The notes beneath the pieces were generated by a model. The model saw nothing but the letters and a program-made list of their open reading frames with translations. It searched no databases and was not told the origin of the DNA. DNA of 64,000 nucleotides from NCBI RefSeq assembly GCF_020520425.1, contig NC_079492.1, forward strand, positions 1,054,001-1,118,000, read 5' to 3'. How positions within the stretch are numbered: position 1 is the stretch's first letter; each line of letters starts with the position of its first letter. Position numbers and translations under genes: made by a program. This document shows positions 27,000 through 38,410 of this stretch, piece after piece. Origin of the DNA: Spinacia oleracea (taxonomy: Eukaryota; Streptophyta; Magnoliopsida; Caryophyllales; Amaranthaceae).

Positions 27000-29547
27000 G
27001 GCTGGATAGGTATGCACGCAGCTCAGCGTGCATACTACCTTCAACGACGCCGTTTATGCAGTTTTAGAGGCAATTTCCCCTTCCTTTTTTAGCGCCTGAC
27101 TCCGTGTTCTTTTTTTTTCCCTTTTCTCTTTTATCAAGCTTGTTTTCAAATCATCCCCTCTCCTCTTCCCTTTTCAGATTTGTTTATGATAATTTTGCAG
27201 CAATTAATCACCCCAAGGTATTTTTGTTCAGTTCCGTTTATCTTTTCGCTAATTTTCCTTTTAATCTTCTCTTCTTATTCAATTTGCTAGTCTGAAAACT
27301 TTAATTTCTAGCTAATTAAGTGGAGTAAATCCGCATTTTGTTTTCTTAGTATTGCTATTACCCTTTTTTTTAATATGATTTTAGTTTATAATGATGGGTG
27401 TTTAACTGTGCTTCGTTAAATTGCCCCTGGTTTGTAATCATTTCCTAGATTATCTTGTTTTGGGGATAATTTTTTGATTTTCCTTTTTATTTTTGTTGTT
27501 AATATGAGATTCCTATCATAATTATGCATTGTTGAGGTTGGGTTTTGTGGCGGAGGACGAAATTGGGGATTGAAATGTGTCTGATGTTTGATGTGTTCTC
27601 TTGTTCTTGTTTAGGAGTAATGAAGAGGTGAGTTTTGGAAATAGTGATGATGCGAAGATGATGGATATTGAGGAAGTAGAAGTTGTGGATGGCCAGGCAT
27701 GTTTTAGGTAAAATCTGTTTACAATAATTCTGAACATATCTCACTTATATTCTGAACATGAATCACTTATATTCTGAACATGAATGCCTTTGTTTTAAAT
27801 TTATACGAAACTAATTTTATTCGTCTTTGAACATAAAGTGTTAAGGTATGAACATTATTATATTATATGTGAACATTTTTGTTGTTGCTATTAAGTTATT
27901 AGTATAAACCTATTTTATTTTCAGATAATAAACATGTGATGTTAATATATGTACAATGTACAATTATAACTGAACATCCTTTTTACCTTTGTTTTTAACA
28001 GTATGCAAAGAAGTAATAGTGGTCAAGAAAATTACACTTGAGAAACTGAACATTTCTATTTTTGTAATATCTAGAAAGAAATATGTGGTAAGAGAGCATT
28101 ACCGGGTGTTGTTAATCCTTTGTAATATTTTGTGTAAGTATTTGAACATGTATTGTCTTAATTATGAACATTGTGTGTCATGTTTTGAACATTTCACTTC
28201 AATTTGTGTTTTAGTACATTTTAGGGTGGATTTGGATCTCAATCTAAGAAAAAGAAAGTAATATATTCGATGTATGCTCTAAATTATGCTAATAAGGTAT
28301 ATTTGAAGATTTTTTTTGTCTTAATATATTATCCATTATCTTTATTAATTTCATGTGGTTCCTTTTGAAGGTACTCTCAATAGCGGGATTGTCTACTTCT
28401 CTTGATGTTCGTGTATCGCTCTATGATGAGATTATGGCCATTTTTGATAAATAGTTTGATATAACGATTATAGATATTTTATTCGTCGAATATCAATATG
28501 TAATACATTTGAACATCTTATTTACGAGTAATATCTTACGTCACTTTCTTAAGTACTTGGCGTTTAAGTTTCATTGTATTTCTGTTTAGATTGGAGAATG
28601 GTTAGTTCAAAGTTCATTATTGAACATATGTAATGATTAAATGAACATATGATCTAATACATTGAACATAAGGTGAATCGTATGTGCTATAATGATAAAA
28701 ATATAACACATAAATTGCCTCAAACTAACCTTTTCCTTCCTACCGGAAAATCATAATATTTTTAACTAGTTGAACATAATTCGGTATAATTTGAACATAA
28801 GACTTGAGAAACTGAACATCACACAAAAGTGTTCTTATTTATGAACATATCATAGTTTTATAAAGTTGAATTTTTTGTGTTATAAATTGAACATTGAACA
28901 TTGAACATTGAACATTGAACATCATCTTTTATAAGTTGAACATGATGAATTATAAACTGAACATAACAAATTCTGAATCAATATTCAGAAATTACTAAGG
29001 GAGGGCCTTATAAATTATGAATAGAAAAAACTTTTAACCCCAAAAAAAATTATAGAAAAAGAAAACTCCTTTATCAAAAGAATGAATAAACATTCAACTG
29101 AAATCTTGATCATCTTAAACTCCTTTCGATGTTTATCTGTCAATCCATCAACAAACCCAGCCTTATAGTATACCTCGCTCCCACCAGATCTCCCCACCTT
29201 ATCTCCTCCAAGAACTCCATGATTTCTCCTCTTTTTCATCATCATCTTTCGCCGCCGACTTCTCCAACATTTTGATGAAGACTTTGACGGAGGTTATTGC
29301 GACGGAGTTAGGGTTTGATTGAGGACTGGTTGATGGCGATTTATCGCCGTAGATGATGATTTAATCACAATTTGGTCGGTCATGAGAGAGAAATCTCATA
29401 AATTTGACGGTGTTTCAATGAAAAATCAACTTGAAAGATGAGAGAGAGAGCTTGTGGATTTGCTGCGGGTTTTGCGTTTAGAGCAAAAAAGCCAATGATA
29501 CGCGTCGTTTGTGTGCGTATGCAGTTATTACTGGCTGGATAGGTATG
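27000..29547. mobile_element. TGAACAT-rich DNA-transposon-like relic bounded by a 15-bp direct repeat
   Basis: GGCTGGATAGGTATG occurs at 27000-27014 and 29533-29547. Just inside are GC-richer ends with related inverted motifs: TGCATACTACC...AACGACGCCG on the left and, inverted on the right, TGCATACGCACACAAACGACGC. Between 27700 and 29000 the sequence is full of TGAACAT, including five in a row near 28885-28920. A possible exon lies at 27605-27708 (TTTAG acceptor; reads NEEVSFGNSDDAKMMDIEE; AG-gtaaaa donor), and minus-strand ORF 29015-29245 is of unknown meaning. No transposase is recognisable. I infer a decayed MULE-like or composite insertion. Confidence 0.4.
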
Positions 29548-29992
29548 AAGCCATTAATTATTACTCTTTTGGCAGGAAGTTGGGCCAATGGGTTTCGTTG
29601 TAAAAAGTCCAACTTTAAGGTTTGGGCTCATTTGATTATTCAGAGTGTAATTATTAATATATAGATAGGTATCCACCTATCTATATATGCATATGCAACA
29701 ATACAGCGTCGTTTCATCATTTAATTGGCACGCGCGAAGCACATGCTTCTTACCAGCAACACGTATAAAACTGCTCCTGACGTCATTTGGAAGAGAATTC
29801 GACATTTTCTCTCTCCTCAACATCACGCCATTTTCTCTCTCATCAAACCTCCCACTCTCTCTCATCAAACCGCCCACTCTCTCACTTCAAACAGTCGATT
29901 TCGCTCTATAAAACCTCGAGTTGCAGTTCAAAAGCGCAATTCAGTGACAAAACTGAACATTGAGGCAGTTTCGGAAAATTCGAAACCCTAAA
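29548..29992 (+). promoter_or_regulatory. Probable promoter/5' leader of the MULE-type gene
   Basis: It includes a small inverted repeat (ATAGATAGGTATCCACCTATCTATA, about 29660-29684, overlapping TATA-like sequence), then CT-rich leader sequence with TCTCTCATCAAAC repeats (about 29810-29890), a CTCTATAAAACC TATA-like box near 29903, and an AAACCCTAAA leader just before the ATG at 29993. Motif-based only. Confidence 0.45.
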
Positions 29993-30223
29993 ATGGATAT
30001 CCGTGATGAAGTGAAGCTCAGTAGAACAAAAATTACATTTAATAGAGGAAAAACGCAAAAGTAAGTAATGTACATAATTTATCGCGTTTTCCAGATTTTA
30101 ATTTGATTTTTTTTCATAATTTTTCGCGTTTGAACATTTTTAATTTGATTTTTGTTCATAATTTTTTGCATTTTCCAGAAAAAAGAACAATCGAGTGGAA
30201 TCGAGTACTGCAGATGCTGTGTT

Positions 30224-32090
30224 GTAAGTGAATTTAAGCGTTCTAAACATTTTTTACTCAATTTAGAAGTTGTATGTGAATTTACGTTTTGAAATTGACC
30301 ATGTTCATAGTTTTGGACCAAATGTTCATTATCATTTACTATAAGATCTGAAGTGTCCCTGTCTAAATATTATCATTGATCTAGAGCGTGTGGAAGCATG
30401 AAATATTCATGTTCAAAATATGAAAAAAAATGTTGAAAATGTGAGACATCATGTTCAAATAGGTTATAATAATATTTTTGGTTTAATTAGCTGTTCAAAT
30501 ATTCGTGTTCAAAATATGAAACAACATGTTCAAAATGTGAAACAAAATGTTCAAAATGTCAAACAACTTGTTCAAATAGATTATAATAAATTTTTTGGTT
30601 ATATTAGCTGTTGAAATATTGATGTTCAAAATGTGAAACATAATGTTAAAAATGTCAAATAACTTGTTCAAATAGGATATAATAAAAAATTTGGTTAGAT
30701 TACCTTTTGAAATATTCATGTTCAAAATATGAAACAACATGTTCAAAATGTAAAACAACTTGTTCAAATTATGAAATAACATGTTCAAATATGTTGTAAA
30801 TTTTTTTTTGGTTTGATTTGTCTGTGCAGAAATCCAAAACCGTTGAATTCTGTGAAACCAGTGACAGCAGATGAATCTGATTCTGAAACGTGAGTGAATT
30901 TTTATGTTCAAAACTGTTTGGCAGTTGATCATTATAAGAAGCTAATAGTTATATTTGCAGCCTCAGGATGATCGATGCAGAAGAACATATTCCATTAGCA
31001 ATCCTACAGAAGAGAAAGCAACGAGAACCTGCAACAACTTCAAAAGTGGTGGATCCAATACTGCTGAAAAACATAAATGAATCATATACGGAGGAAACCG
31101 TGAATGATGCGTATGTAACTGTTTATATTCACTTTTATAATTAGAATATAAATATTATCAAATGTTGTTGTGGTTTGTGGTGTTGTTGTTGGAGTTGCTG
31201 CTTTTTTGATTTCATGCATTTTATATGTTCATTTCCTAATTCATCGTGTTCAATATATTATCAGTAATGTTCAATTGATGTTTAAAATTGTTCAGTGTGC
31301 TATTCACTTTTGTTTAGGTTGATGTTCAAATTCTTAACTTATAATGTTCAACATACAATGAATCATGTTCAAAACGTTAATTTTTTTAAAATATGAATAC
31401 AGGAATTTTGTTCCTATATGGTTTATAATTTTAAAAAGTTGTTGTTTATATAGGAACCCTCAACCAAAGAATCAGAAAAAGTCCAAAATCACATTCACAG
31501 TAAAAGCTCCAGCTGAAAAAGTTATTGATCCAGTTCAAACTGCTCCGGTTCAAGCTGCTCCGGTTCAAGCTGCTGTGGTTCAAGCTGCTACGGTTCAGGA
31601 GGAAGACAATGACGATGGTATGCATGCTGCTAGGACAAGGATTCTGCGTAATGTATTGAAGTTTTCTAAACACAAAAGCATATTCAGCATAATAATCGCA
31701 GGATAAGTATGTCCCCTGGAAGGTAATAATTTGATCTTATTACGTTCTGAATAAATATTCTATTGTTATTGTCTTTAGTTTTGGGATGTTCAGTTTCTAA
31801 AGGATCATGTTCAATGTTTGAAATCTCAAGTTCAAATGTTTTTAAAGGATCATTGTTATCAAAACTCATGTTCAACTTTTAAAATCTCATGTTCATATTT
31901 TAAAAAATATTGATCAATTTGTAAATAATAACTATATTTGTTGGATAAATTGTGGTATTCAGTTTTTTAGGGTTCATGTTCAACAATTTGATAACAATGT
32001 TAAACCTATAATAACCTAGTACAACCTATGTTCAACTTACTACAACCTATGTTCAACTTCCAAAAACTAATGTTCATATTCACCATATGT
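30224..32090 (+). repeat. TGTTCA-rich intron tracts
   Basis: Introns of the MULE-type gene carry dozens of ATGTTCAAAATGTGAAAC-like repeats, densest at 30400-30800, 31220-31380 and 31780-32080. The same bias recurs at 33760-34028, 57900-57960, 58290-58600 and 63740-63960. The motif is almost always on the plus (sense) strand. Confidence 0.85.
31549..31607 (+). repeat. Coding 15-bp tandem repeat (VQAAP)
   Basis: About four units of GCTGCTCCGGTTCAA with small changes, encoding repeated VQAAP/VQAAV/VQAAT within exon 5 of the MULE-type gene. The unit contains GTTCAA, the same core as the intron motif. Confidence 0.8.
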
Positions 32091-34028
32091 GGTGTAGGAA
32101 TGAAATGGCAAGTCCAGAAGCAATAGCATTAAAAATAAAGAAGCAGCAACAAAAGAAAAAAGATAATTTTGAAATGGAGAAGATGAGAGAGGCTGCTATA
32201 GCTGAAGAAGAAGCTGAAAGAAAAAGAAAACAAGAAGATGAGAGGAAGAAAAAAGAGGAAGATGAGAGGTTGATAAAGGAAGCTGAGAGGAAGAAGAAAG
32301 AGGAAGCTGATATTAAGAAGAAAGAGGAAGCTGAAAGGAAAAAAGCGGAAACTGAAAGGAAAAAAGCTGAAAAAGAGGAAGCTGATAAAAAGAGAAAGGA
32401 AGTTGCCGAAGCAAAAAAATTAGCTGCGAAAGAAGAAGCTGAAAGAAAGAAATTAGCTTTAAAAGAGTTAGCTGAAAGAAGGAAGGCCGAGAGGGAAGCT
32501 GCAAAATTGGCAGCAGAAAAAAAGAAAGCTGAATTGGCAGCCGAAAAGAAGAAGGCTGAATTGGAGGTTGCAAGGATAGAGAAGGAGAAAGCAAAGCAGG
32601 CTGAAGTTGAAGATGAACCTCCATCGAAAAGAAAGCGTATTGCTAATAGGAAGCAAAAGGAGAAAAATGTGACGAATTTCTCTTTCGAAAAGAGAATGAC
32701 AAGAACATCTGCAAATGATATGGAGAATGATATGGAGCCTGAAGAAAATGATAGGGAGGGAAGTGAGAATGTGACCTCATCTGAAGATGATGATGAAGAT
32801 GATGAGGATGTCAACATTACACAGTTGTCAGAACATTCTGATAGTGATAGAGACGATGACAATAACCCGTCAAAGAAAAGGAATACACAAAAACAAGTCA
32901 TACAAAAGACAGAAACTCCAGTTCGTAAAGCTGGCAAGGAGGAGGATCAGAAGAAAAAGGATATCAAAAAGACAGGGGTGAGGGTTAATCATACAGCTTT
33001 CATGGAATGGGTTCCTAAACTAACCGAAAATCAAAGAAACGCTATTCAAGAAATCGGGTTAGGACCATTGCTCACTGTTAATCTGCCCCAAAATGATTAG
33101 GTAATTTTTAGTTTTTAAAAATGTTAAAAAGTAAAAAACACAGTTTTGTTTAGGTTGATGTTAATATTCTTAATGTAGCATGTTCAATATATAAAGAAAT
33201 ATGTTCAAAACTTATTTAAATTTTAAATATGAATGCAGGCATTTTGTTATTGGCTTCTTGATCAGTATGAAGAAAATTCTTCAACACTGTACTTACCGCG
33301 TGGTAACACAATCCGATTGGAGGTGGATGATGTACACATTGTGTACGGTCTTCATATGGGTGGTCGCAGAATCATTGAGTCCAAGTTTGACCATGATACC
33401 AAGGAATACAAAAAATTTCTCACAGAATGGAGGAGAACCTGGAATATCAGAACTGGAGTACCTAGTGTTTCAAAGATAATCAAGCGATACACAACAGAAG
33501 TTGGATTCATAGGTTGTGAACCGCATGATAACTTCATGACTGACTTCTTAGTGGTTGCAGTGAATATATTCATGAAGTCCAGTCAAAGTACACAAGCAAA
33601 CTACAGATTTCTGCTATCCATGATGGATCGTAATGAGATCAGAAATTTGGATTGGTGTGAATATGTCCTATCGAGTTTGGATACTACAGTGGAAGACTGG
33701 AAACAGAACAAGACAGGATTTTTCAAAGGACCATTGCCTTTCTTACAGGTATTCAACATTTAACCAATAATGTTAAGTACTTTTTAATTCAATGTTTAAT
33801 ACATGAAATTAAACTTTTAATTCATCATGTTCAATTATTTTTATGTTCAATGATTGCATGTTGTTTTTCATACTCATGTGCAACTTTTAATTTAATATGT
33901 TCAACTTTGAATTCAACATGTTCTAATGTTTAATGTTCAATGATTGCATATTTTGATTCATACTTTTAATATGTTCAATATGTTCAACTTTTGATGCATC
34001 ATGTCCAACTTTTAATACCACATGTTCA

Positions 34029-35390
34029 TGTTAGGTTATGATACATATGACAATTCATAAATCATGCGGAAAAACCATAAAGCCAGGAAAGCATATTATT
34101 TACACATAATCATTTAGCATAGTTTAGATGCATACACTTTGTTGCGTGCCTTCCCTAGCTGCGCCCGAACCGAACAAGAACAAGTCTTTAGGACTCCAAA
34201 TGTCGTCCCTCCGTAGATAGTCCACAGCACGTCCGGATCCGCCTTAAGCTTCACCAACTAGGATCGCCCTTAAGGTACTTAGAATTTTCGGCTATTATAG
34301 GAAATTATATGACTGAATTTTTGCTCTCAAAAATCACTTTGAATACTTGAATCGTATATACAAAAAAATGACCCTAGGCCCTTATTTATAGAGGTATGGA
34401 AAAGGAATTGTAATCCTACTAGGATGTGGATTTGTTAATTAGAACTTTATTAGGACTCTAAATAACAAAGCAAATCTAATAGGATTAGGATTTTAATCTT
34501 CGCACGAATCCTAATAGGATTAGGATTTCCCGCACACGCATCGTACAAGCCGTGCACCCGCGCAGGCCTTGCGGCCCACGACAAGCGCACAGCCCATGTG
34601 CGGTGCTGCGCGCCCGCGCGCCCTTGGCTGGGCCTGGCCTTGCGCTGGGCCTGGTCGAGGCGTGTGTTGCTGCATGCGGCTCGCTGGGCGATGGCCTGGC
34701 TTCGTGCTGGGCCTTCGTCTAGCGAGCCTCGTCCGATGCTAATTCGTACGATACGCTTCCGATTAAATTCCTGATTCCGGAATTCATTTCCGATACGAAC
34801 AACATTTAATATTTCCGATTCCGGAATTAATTTCCGTTTCGAACAAATATTTAATATTTCCGTTTCCGGAATTATTTTCCGATTCCGATAATATTTCCGA
34901 TTCTGACAATATTTCCGTTTCCGGCAATATTTCCGATTCCGGCAATATTTCCATTTCCGATAATATTTTCCGATACATACCATGTTTCCGTTTCCGGCAA
35001 CATCTACGACTTGGATAATATTTATATTTCCGATACGATCCATATTTCCATTTCCGGCAATATCATCGTTTCCGGAGTATTCATTTCTTGCCTGTGACGA
35101 TCTCAGCTCCCACTGAAACCAAGATCCGTCGATTCCGAATATCCATAGATGGAGTATTTAATGCCATTAAATACTTGATCCGTTTACGTACTATTTGTGT
35201 GACCCTACGGGTTCAGTCAAGAGTAAGCCGTGGATTAATATAATTAATTCCACTTGAACTGAAGCGGCCTCTAGTCAGGCATTCAGCTCACTTGATCTCA
35301 CTGAATTATTAACTTGTTAATTAATACTGAACCGCATTTATTAGACTTAATATTATATGCATACTTGGACCAAGGGCACTATTTCCTTCA
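34029..35390 (-). repeat. Copia A LTR (left copy; 3' LTR in element orientation)
   Basis: Ends TGTTAGGTTATGATACATAT and AAGGGCACTATTTCCTTCA as written on the plus strand. It contains a GC-rich block (34537-34735), a TTTCCG-rich minisatellite (about 34765-35070) and the minus-strand TATA at about 34383-34392. The 197-codon ORF through it reads repeats and is not a gene. Confidence 0.92.
34765..35070. repeat. TTTCCGATTCCGGCAATA minisatellite in the LTR
   Basis: Degenerate tandem units of roughly 18-21 bp alternating TTTCCGATTCC and TTTCCGTTTCCGG with AATA spacers. The same block recurs in the right LTR (about 57180-57490) and the solo LTR (about 62850-63160). Confidence 0.85.
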
Positions 35391-37042
35391 GTCTCCCACT
35401 TGTCCTTAGGGACAAGTGTGCATTTCCTAATTCCTTTGTCGCTCGATGCTTGCTCTTGAACATAAGGTAAGAGTTGTCATCCTTATTATGTCCAGAGGTG
35501 TTCCTCGGTTTCAGAGTTCAACTGATCAAATAAACAGATAATCATAGCCTATGATTCATCCGAGCACGGCCATGCATTTCACAATTTCTAGCTCTCCGAG
35601 TGGCCTTGTACAACTTTTAAGCATCTCATCCCGATTTATGGGAGGACAATCCCAATCTTGCGATCTTGAGATTAGACTTCGTTTGATAGGTGATTACCTG
35701 AGGGTTGCCTTTATAGCCTCCTTTTACGGTGCGACGGTTGGTCAACGTCAAAGCAACTAGTTCTCAAACAAGTAATCTCAAATCACGCAGGTATTGAGGA
35801 TTTAGTGTCTAATAATTTTAATGAAATTTACTTATGACAGATTTTCATCTCTTACAGTAAAGTTTCATAGGTCTTGTCCGATACTAGTCTTCCCAAAGTA
35901 AGTATCTATGCAAATGATTATGACTTTGCCATGTCCACATAGTTCAAGAAACAGAACTACTAGTCATCTTGCATTCTAGTCGTCTAACGTTTTCTATGCG
36001 TCCAATTTTATAGAAAACTCCGACTAGGGACCACTTTCAACCTTTGACATTCAAGTTCACTTGATAGACATTTCTTAGTCACAGGACTGGTCCTGACAGT
36101 CTATCTTGAATATATTGTCAAATTGAAGGGACTCATCATTTAATACTAAACCAAGATTAAATGGAATATGAAAATACATTTCATATATGATAAATGTTCA
36201 ACCCCATTGTTTTACAACCATGGGCCTCAAACCCATCTTCTAAAACAGTTCATGGAATTCAAAGCTATGCTTGATTTTCAGTGCTACAACGTGAGTGTTG
36301 CTTCTCACTTGTTGCATAGGTTTAGTTATCACGCTTTGCCAATCTTAACATCCTTTTCATCGAATGTTCTTCGAGATATGATGATAAGAATTTTTGAGTA
36401 TGTTTATTTTGTGATCTAGTCTTTCTTGCTACATTAGTGGTTCTACGCATTTTGCAATGAAGAAACATTAAGTCAACAGACATGTGATCTTCCCAAGTTC
36501 AATGAAGAACTCATATAAACAACTCTATTTTATTGCTTCTTAGGCAATAATTACTTTTACTTCAACTGTATAGGTTGCTAGTGATGCTTTGTTTGGATCT
36601 ACTTATCCAAGCAGTTCACAGATATGTGGAAGACTCTCCAACTATATCTTAGAACATAGAAATTATTATTTTAATTTCCCACGCAACAACTCATGGTCTC
36701 CAATCCATGTTGCCATTTTCAAAACACGATGCTTTATAGCTCGTCCTTATCAATGGTTAACTCCTAAGGGTCTTGCTTGATCCTTTGCCAGTGTTTATGC
36801 GTGTAGCATCAATATTTAGCATATCTTTATTTCCTTGAATCAAGAACTATTCCTATGTACCTTTTCAAGTACCATAAGTATTCTTGATCTCAATCTAGTT
36901 GATCTTCACTTAGATCAATAGAGATTGGTATATGTTCGTTATGCCTAAAGCCATACGATACGTTTTTGGCGATCCTCATATTATATCATACATGATAAAT
37001 TCTTTTGCAGAATAATTCCCAATTGAATTCTATTCATGTAAC
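35391..37042 (-). pseudogene. Copia A internal region, 3' part, with RNase H remnant
   Basis: Noncoding by ORF criteria. On the minus strand at about 36485-36585 the reading ATYTVEVKVIIA, then EAIK and FFIELG after in-frame stops, aligns with the Copia RNase H segment around the TEAEY motif. The rest, up to element B's duplication at 37043, shows no intact coding sequence. Confidence 0.55.
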
Positions 37043-37047
37043 TTTAG

Positions 37048-38345
37048 TGTTGTTCCTAAGTTTTGGTTGATGACACACACATATTGCAAACTTCCTGATT
37101 ATGGTTGCTAAATGACTTTGAACAGGTAAATGCCCAAGTTTCTATTAGGATAGGAACTTGAATCAGATGGTGAAGTTCCTGATGTACACTTGGAACAGTC
37201 ACTGGAGTTCTAGAGCTGGAAGTTGTATTTGTTCCAGTTTGAAGTTACAAGAGGAGCAACACAGTTACATAACAAGAGTTCCGAATATTCACAAGAACTA
37301 TTACAGACTCATGGCCACGAGTTCCTATTTAAACATAAGAGGAACTCATTAATGTTCCTGAGCTGGAACAAGTGAAGCTTCAGAGTTGAATGCCTCACCA
37401 AAGGAAAGACATATATGTCTAGGTAGTTTATCTTGCTTAGATTATATGTAATATGTTAATATGTTAAGTAGTATATAAGGAACTAGAGGAACTTGGATTA
37501 CTCGTGTGTTTTTGTCAAAATATCAAGCAACACAGTTTTAAGGAAAATACTTTAAATAAAATATCTTTTCCTGTTTAATAAAAATAAGATTTTCATCACA
37601 TTCTGTTACTTAAATAAAAACAGTTTTTATCTTCCTAAAACTTCTCCTAAATATTTTGACAAAATAAATAAACATTTTTCAGTGATTGACATAGTCTTAA
37701 ACACGTCCAGCAGTTGAGGAAGTTGTGTGGGAAGTGGTCTCCCCTTGTTCCTCAAGTCTAGGGACGTGAAAATCAAAGTGTCAGTTGTTGGCAGTTGAGT
37801 TTTTGAAGGGAACAAACCCTAAGGACAAAACTCTATATAACGCCAAGAAGTTTTCTGAAAAAAAATACACAAACTTTCTAAGAGTTCTTGCTTTCCTAAA
37901 AACGCATTGTCAAAGATTTTTCTAAAAACAGTTTGTGTCCTAGTTAATCCTAAGTTCCTAAGTGACATATATACACCAAAGCATCATTAATATCTAGAGT
38001 TATCCAAACACGAATTGTATTTGGTATTAGTAAGGATAGAGTTATCTTGTTGAGACTTAGAGTTTAAGTCTGAGAGAGAGAAGTGAAAGAGCTGTAATCA
38101 GAGTAGATTACTGTGAGGAACACAAGTTTGAGAGGAACTTGTGTTGGAGAGATTATTGTAATCGAGGCATTACTATAATAAAAGAATTCTCTTCTTGATT
38201 AGTGTCAAGAAGTTTTCACAATTGTTGTTATTGTCTTCTCTATTCTCAGTTCCTTGATTGTTTCTTAAGTTCCGCAAGAAACTTTATCAAAGTTCTAATT
38301 ACAATTCACCCCCCCCCTCTTGTGCGTGTTCCTACTGGAATAACA
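37048..38345 (+). repeat. Element B 5' LTR
   Basis: TGTTGTTCCTAAG at the start and CTACTGGAATAACA at the end, with a TATA box (CTCTATATAACG, about 37831-37842) that differs at one base from the 3' copy (CTCTATATAAGG). A run of nine C precedes the end. Confidence 0.97.
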
Positions 38346-38347
38346 GT

Positions 38348-38360
38348 TGGTATCAGAGCC
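38348..38360 (+). other. Element B primer-binding site
   Basis: TGGTATCAGAGCC, complementary to the 3' end of initiator Met-tRNA, lies two bases after the 5' LTR. This is the usual Copia primer. Confidence 0.9.
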
Positions 38361-38410
38361 AGTACTCACTAAAACACAGGAAACCCTGTTTGAGTCAAGT
38401 TCCTGAAAGT

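Larger units (their letters stand above)
29993..33748 (+). pseudogene. MULE-borne Ulp1-type gene, 5' part (PMD-like domain), with premature stop
   Basis: Exons: 29993-30060 (MDIRDEVKLSRTKITFNRGK), 30179-30223, 30830-30889, 30961-31110, 31454 to about 31617 (end uncertain), possibly 31702-31722, 32098-33100, and 33239-33748. The long exon encodes a Lys/Glu/Ala-rich helix, then Asp/Glu-rich sequence, then TAFMEWVPKLTENQRNAIQE and IGLGPLLTVNLP. Exon 33239-33748 starts AFCYWLLDQYE and has TIRLEVDDVHIVYGLHMGGR. This order matches the N-terminal domain of plant proteins that end in a Ulp1/C48 peptidase and are often carried by Mutator-like elements. The codon just before the donor at 33101 is TAG (33098-33100), in frame with the next exon: a nonsense codon. 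The exon 5 to 32098 join needs a phase I cannot make with good splice sites. Introns are packed with TGTTCA. It continues at 57966. Confidence 0.6.

Noticed and set aside
28882..28922. Short array of TTGAACA units considered as a CRISPR-like or telomeric repeat
   Set aside because: Seven-base units without spacers, not telomeric TTTAGGG, in a plant genome; a simple repeat.
30495..30932. 145-codon minus-strand ORF rich in LNMLFHILN
   Set aside because: Translation of TGTTCAAAAT repeats in an intron.
32080..32937. 285-codon Ser/Phe-rich minus-strand ORF
   Set aside because: Mirror of the Lys/Glu-rich exon on the plus strand, which has splice sites and family context.
34450..35043. 197-codon minus-strand ORF, repeated at 56866-57459 and 62559-63125
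   Set aside because: It reads through the LTR's TTTCCG minisatellite and GC-rich block; the repeated RNRKYYRKWKY-like product is an artefact of tandem DNA shared by three LTRs.
38258..38410. Upstream extension of the element B gag frame
   Set aside because: It lies in the LTR and crosses the primer-binding site; the ATG at 38411 starts the conserved part.
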